A stretch of DNA of 64,000 nt from Saccharopolyspora flava. GTDB taxonomy: Bacteria; Actinomycetota; Actinomycetes; Mycobacteriales; Pseudonocardiaceae. This document shows positions 60,811 to 64,000 of the stretch, in pieces. Under the pieces are notes generated by a model. It saw only the letters and a program-made list of their open reading frames with translations, was not told the origin of the DNA and made no database searches. The DNA lies in the NCBI RefSeq assembly GCF_900116135.1, contig NZ_FOZX01000012.1, forward strand, positions 1 through 64,000. Reading direction: 5' to 3'. Position numbers and translations under genes: made by a program. Positions within the stretch are counted from its first letter, which is position 1, and each line of letters starts with the position of its first letter.

Positions 60811-61746
60811 TCACCTCGTGATGGTGTCGGGACAGTTTTCATGAAAACCGTCCCCGGTCCGAGAACGCGCCTCCGCGGTGAGGGCGTCGAGAGCGACCTG
60901 GACCGCGGGACGTTCGGTGGCCCCCTTGCGGGAGACGACCTCGATGTTGCGGCCCGCGCGGACCCCGGCCAGCGGGCGCATCACCAGGTGCGCGCTGTCG
61001 ACCGTGTAGCGCGGCAGCAGCGCGATGCCGTGACCTGCGGCGACGAGCGCCTCGGTGACCCGGAAGTCGTTGATCCGCTGCACCACCTGCGGCCGCACGC
61101 CGGTGCGCACCGCCAGCGAGCGCAGCACGTCGTCGACCGGGAACCCGATGTCCACGCTCAACCACGGCTCCCCGACCAGCTCGGTGAGCTCCACCCGCTC
61201 CCGTCCGGCCAGCGGATGTCCTGGCGGCATCGCCACGTCCAGCGGTTCGCGCAGCAGCGGCGTGACCGCCACCCGCTCGCCGTCGTGCGGCTCCGCCTGA
61301 TCGTCCCGGTGCGTGACGACGAGATCGAAATCCGCCGTCAGCCGGGTCACCTCGGAGGGCACCATGTCGATGTCGCGCGCCTCCAACCGCACCTTCGGGT
61401 GCTCGGCGATCCGCCGCAGCAGGCCCGGGAGCAGCAGGAACGCGGCCGAGGGGAACATCGCCAGCCGCACGATCCCGCGCGGTGTGGAGCGGTAGGTGTC
61501 CAGCTCCGCGTCCGCCCGGTCCAGGGCGGCCAGCACCTCGTCGGCACGGGTGGCCAGCGCCCACCCGGCGTCGGTGAGCCGCAGGCCCCGGCCGGCGGGC
61601 TCGGTCAGCCGCACCCCGACCTCGGCCTGCAGCGCCCGGATCTGCTGCGACACCGACGACGGCGTGTAGGACAGCGCCTGGGCGACCGCGGTGACCGTGC
61701 CGCGATCGGCCAGCTCCCGCAGGAGTCTCAGCCTGCGAACGTCCAT
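60811..61746 (-). CDS. LysR-family transcriptional regulator
   Basis: 311 residues. N-terminal winged helix (RLRLLRELADRGTVTAVAQA then TPSSVSQQIRALQ) and a LysR effector domain from about residue 88. ATG 61746 is six bases after TAGGAT (61758-61753), leaderless. The last 15 or so residues (DGFHENCPDTITR) are written by a family A palindrome and so are probably not original. Divergent from an EamA exporter with a LysR box in between; likely its regulator. Confidence 0.92.
   Translation of the reverse strand: MDVRRLRLLRELADRGTVTAVAQALSYTPSSVSQQIRALQAEVGVRLTEPAGRGLRLTDAGWALATRADEVLAALDRADAELDTYRSTPRGIVRLAMFPSAAFLLLPGLLRRIAEHPKVRLEARDIDMVPSEVTRLTADFDLVVTHRDDQAEPHDGERVAVTPLLREPLDVAMPPGHPLAGRERVELTELVGEPWLSVDIGFPVDDVLRSLAVRTGVRPQVVQRINDFRVTEALVAAGHGIALLPRYTVDSAHLVMRPLAGVRAGRNIEVVSRKGATERPAVQVALDALTAEARSRTGDGFHENCPDTITR
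60829..60854. repeat. Dispersed palindrome, family A, copy 8
   Basis: GGGACAGTTTTCA and its complement with one mismatch, lying inside the 3' end of the LysR reading frame. Confidence 0.85.
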
Positions 61747-61752
61747 AGAGGA

Positions 61753-61811
61753 ATCCTACAGAGTACTTGCGGATGGTGTTGCTTGTGCTTCACAAACGCG
61801 GACCGCAGGCT
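61753..61811. promoter_or_regulatory. Divergent LysR/EamA promoters with LysR box
   Basis: Plus strand: -35 TTGTGC (61783-61788), 17-bp spacer, -10 CAGGCT (61806-61811), ATG 61819. TTGTG-CTT-CACAA (61783-61795) is a T-N11-A LysR-type palindrome over the -35. Minus strand -10 TAGGAT (61758-61753). Confidence 0.65.
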
Positions 61812-61818
61812 GATCGGT

Positions 61819-62718
61819 ATGACCGCACGAGATCGCCTGCTGGCGGTGGTCGTCGCAGTCCTCTGGGGCGGCAACTTCATCGCGCTCGATCAGGGGCTGG
61901 GGCACTTCCCGCCGTTCTTCTTCGCCGGACTGCGCTTCGCGGTGCTGCTGCCGATCCTGTTCTTCGTCCCGTTCCCGCAGGTCCGGTGGCGCTGGCTGAT
62001 CGGCTACGGCCTGTTCTTCGGGACCCTGCAGTTCGCGTTCCTGTTCGTCGCGATGAAGATCGGCATGCCCACCGGCCTGGCGTCCCTGGTGCAGCAGAGC
62101 TCGGCGCCGTTCACCGTGCTGCTCGGCGCGCTGCTGCTGCGGGAGAAGCTCACTCCGGTGCAGGTCCTGGGCATCACCACCGCGGTGCTGGGCATGATCG
62201 CCATCGGCTTCCACCGCGCGCAGACCGCGACGCTGCTGCCGATGCTGATCACCCTGTGCGGCGCGTTCTCCTGGGCGCTGGGCAACCTGTGCAGCCGGAA
62301 GGCCGAGGCGCCGAACCCGCTGCACCTGTCGCTGTGGATCGCGATCGTGCCGCCGGTCCCGATGTTCGCCGCCTCAGCCCTGTTCGAGGGACCGACGACC
62401 GGGTGGAGCGCGCTCGCCGGAGTGCTGGACTCCCCCACCGGACTCGCCGCGCTCAGCGGCCTGGCCTACACCTCGCTGCTGGCCACGGTCATCGGCTCGG
62501 GGCTGTGGACGACGCTGCTCGGCCGCTACCCGGCCAGCACGGTCGCGCCGTTCTCGCTGCTCGTGCCGGTCGTCGGGTTCAGCACGGCGTGGCTGTTCCT
62601 CGGCGAGCAGCCGCACCCGTTCGAGCTGGCTGCGGGCGCGGTGGTCGTCGCCGGGGTGCTGCTGGGCAGCATGCGGATCACCCGGCGACAACCGGAACCG
62701 GAACCCGCGCCGGTGTGA
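61819..62718 (+). CDS. EamA/DMT family exporter
   Basis: 299 residues, ten helices in two EamA repeats (RDRLLAVVVAVLWGGNFIAL and the second half from about 150). It resembles amino-acid-metabolite exporters of the RhtA/YdcZ kind; substrate unknown. Leaderless ATG 61819. The adjacent, divergent LysR gene is the probable regulator. A different EamA gene at 24.2 kb is paired with a CGNR regulator instead. Confidence 0.9.
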   Translation: MTARDRLLAVVVAVLWGGNFIALDQGLGHFPPFFFAGLRFAVLLPILFFVPFPQVRWRWLIGYGLFFGTLQFAFLFVAMKIGMPTGLASLVQQSSAPFTVLLGALLLREKLTPVQVLGITTAVLGMIAIGFHRAQTATLLPMLITLCGAFSWALGNLCSRKAEAPNPLHLSLWIAIVPPVPMFAASALFEGPTTGWSALAGVLDSPTGLAALSGLAYTSLLATVIGSGLWTTLLGRYPASTVAPFSLLVPVVGFSTAWLFLGEQPHPFELAAGAVVVAGVLLGSMRITRRQPEPEPAPV

Positions 62719-62722
62719 GTCC

Positions 62723-62902
62723 TCAGGCCGTGGGGCTCTTCTCGAAGGCGGGGTTCTTGACGTGGACGCCGTTGCCGACCGGGCAGTCGAAGAGCACCAG
62801 CGCCCGGTGGGACTCGGCGACCAGCTTGGCCGCCACGGCTCGCTCCAGGATCGCCCGCTGCTCGCAGGCCGAACAGCGGAGCGCACTGCTGTACCGCAAC
62901 AC
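62723..62902 (-). CDS. 59-residue Cys-rich small protein
   Basis: GTG 62902 has GGGAGG at four to five bases. Product: MLRYSSALRCSACEQRAILE at the start and FDCPVGNGVHVKNPAF near the end. The cysteines at about 10, 13 and 40 plus a histidine in G-V-H-V could bind zinc. Codon bias is strong over its full length. It ends four bases beyond the EamA stop on the opposite strand. No family name known to me. Confidence 0.7.
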   Translation of the reverse strand: MLRYSSALRCSACEQRAILERAVAAKLVAESHRALVLFDCPVGNGVHVKNPAFEKSPTA

Positions 62903-62980
62903 GCGACCTCCCTTCCCCAGCGGAGCATCCTAAGTGGACATCGGCCGCGGGGGAAACGGTTCGCGGGAAACCCCTGGTCC

Positions 62981-64000
62981 TCAAGCCGTGGCGACGGCCT
63001 CCTCCGCGGACACCGCGTGCGGCTGGATCTCGCCGTCGCGGATCTGCTCGGCGAAGTGGCAGGCCACCCGGTGCCCCGGTGCGAGCTCCCGCAGCTGGGG
63101 GCGTTCGGTGTCGCAGCGCTCGGCCTGCCGCCACGGGCAGCGGGTGTGGAACCGGCAGCCGGTCGGCGGGTTCGCGGGCGAGGGCAGGTCGCCGGTGAGC
63201 AGGATCTGCTCGCGGCCGTCCTCGACCTGCGGGTCCGGCACCGGCACCGCCGACAGCAGCGCCTTCGAGTACGGGTGCAGCGGCTCCGCGTACAACGAGT
63301 CCGATGTGGACTCCTCGACGATGCCGCCCAGGTACATCACCCCGACCCGGTCGGCGATGTGCCGCACCACCGCGAGGTCGTGCGCGATGACCAGGTAGGT
63401 CAGCCCGAACTCCTCCTGCAGGTCCTCCAGCAGGTTGAGCACCTGCGCCTGCACCGACACGTCCAGCGCCGACACCGGCTCGTCGGCCACCACCAGGTCC
63501 GGGCCGACCGACAGCGCGCGGGCGATGCCGATGCGCTGCCGCTGACCGCCGGAGAACTCGTGCGGGTACTTGCGCAGCGCGGTCGCCGGCAGGCCCACCG
63601 CGTCGAGCAGCTCCCGCAGCCGCTCGTCCGTGGCTCGCTTGTCACCGGCGAGGCCGTGCGCCCGCATCCCCTCCACCAGCAGCGATTCCACCGACTGGCG
63701 CGGGTCGAGCGAGGACAGCGGGTCCTGGAAGACCATCTGCATCCGCTGCCGCATCCGGCGCAGCTTCTCGCCCTTCATGCCGGACAGGTCGGTGCCGTCG
63801 AAGACGACCTTCCCGCCGGTGGGCTTCTCCAGCCGCAGCACCGCGCGTCCCAGAGTCGACTTCCCGCACCCGGATTCGCCGACGAGACCGTAGGTCTCAC
63901 CGCGGTGGATCGTCAGCGAGACGCCGTCGACGGCGTAGACGTGCCCCACGGTCCGATCCAGCACGACCCCCTTCTTGATGGGGAAGTGCACCTTCACGTC
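62981..64000 (-). CDS. Oligopeptide/dipeptide ABC importer ATPase (DppF/OppF type), 5' end outside the window
   Basis: At least 339 residues; the frame is open through base 64000 ([11 protein letters not shown]), and family members have a few more residues before this, so the start is beyond the window. GESGCGKST (Walker A), [15 protein letters not shown] (signature), [12 protein letters not shown] (Walker B), then the oligo_HPY C-terminal extension with [18 protein letters not shown], whose cysteines can hold an iron-sulfur cluster in related proteins. Partner of a second ATPase and permeases expected upstream. Confidence 0.93.
   Translation of the reverse strand, partial: DVKVHFPIKKGVVLDRTVGHVYAVDGVSLTIHRGETYGLVGESGCGKSTLGRAVLRLEKPTGGKVVFDGTDLSGMKGEKLRRMRQRMQMVFQDPLSSLDPRQSVESLLVEGMRAHGLAGDKRATDERLRELLDAVGLPATALRKYPHEFSGGQRQRIGIARALSVGPDLVVADEPVSALDVSVQAQVLNLLEDLQEEFGLTYLVIAHDLAVVRHIADRVGVMYLGGIVEESTSDSLYAEPLHPYSKALLSAVPVPDPQVEDGREQILLTGDLPSPANPPTGCRFHTRCPWRQAERCDTERPQLRELAPGHRVACHFAEQIRDGEIQPHAVSAEEAVATA

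Overview
The window is very GC-rich, closely packed and clearly actinobacterial. Gene order and content (WhiB4, Crp, MarP, BagA/BagB-type ATPases, PonA2, an iniR-iniBAC locus, a LeuA leader peptide, many leaderless starts) point to a mycolate-free member of the Pseudonocardiales; Saccharopolyspora or a close relative is my best guess. It looks like chromosome rather than plasmid or phage: core biosynthesis, a tRNA and a long block collinear with the M. tuberculosis Rv3667-Rv3683 region.

Layout. 1-21.5 kb: end of acs, nhaA, a holin-like protein, the operon nth / thioredoxin-like / Nudix / marP on the minus strand, crp, an MFS exporter, a beta-lactamase-fold hydrolase with a second Nudix gene, two tandem paralogous genes of unknown function, RidA, DUF4177, bagA-bagB, whiB4, ponA2, a siderophore-interacting protein, a YqeY protein and a metallophosphoesterase. 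21.5-25.8 kb: tRNA-Pro(CGG), a vapBC-type toxin-antitoxin pair, small accessory genes, an EamA exporter divergent from a CGNR regulator. 25.8-33.6 kb: S9 peptidase, an ABC exporter preceded by a previously unlisted 32-codon proline-rich peptide gene, Old Yellow Enzyme, Dps, an FMN reductase behind a MerR/SoxR-type promoter, and a lipase. 33.6-43.9 kb: an ini-type cell-envelope stress locus: an IniR-like LuxR ATPase, a membrane-anchored Hsp70-like protein, a repetitive IniB-like protein and two dynamin-like GTPases. 43.9-55.5 kb: gluconokinase-like kinase, Uma2 nuclease, asd-lysC (with an internal start for the beta subunit), a PIG-V-like transferase, nitroreductase, PadR module, kynureninase and a FUSC transporter. 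55.6-64 kb: leuA with leader peptide and attenuator, DedA, an orphan terminator that may mark a small RNA, an unassigned sugar-hydrolase-like gene, a LysR/EamA pair, a small Cys-rich protein and a peptide-import ATPase running off the end.

Two themes are not explained by the genes. First, gene ends carry several families of dispersed perfect palindromes. One family of about 75 bp (four copies) lies at convergent junctions each time, and one copy sits between 21-bp direct repeats and has rewritten the C-terminus of its host gene. A second family has eight copies with an AGTTTTCATGAAAACT core. Second, about fifteen genes start 6-8 bases after a TANNNT-like -10 box, so leaderless translation appears very common.

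All calls were made by reading the sequence and translations; family names rest on recognised motifs and remembered gene order, not on database searches.
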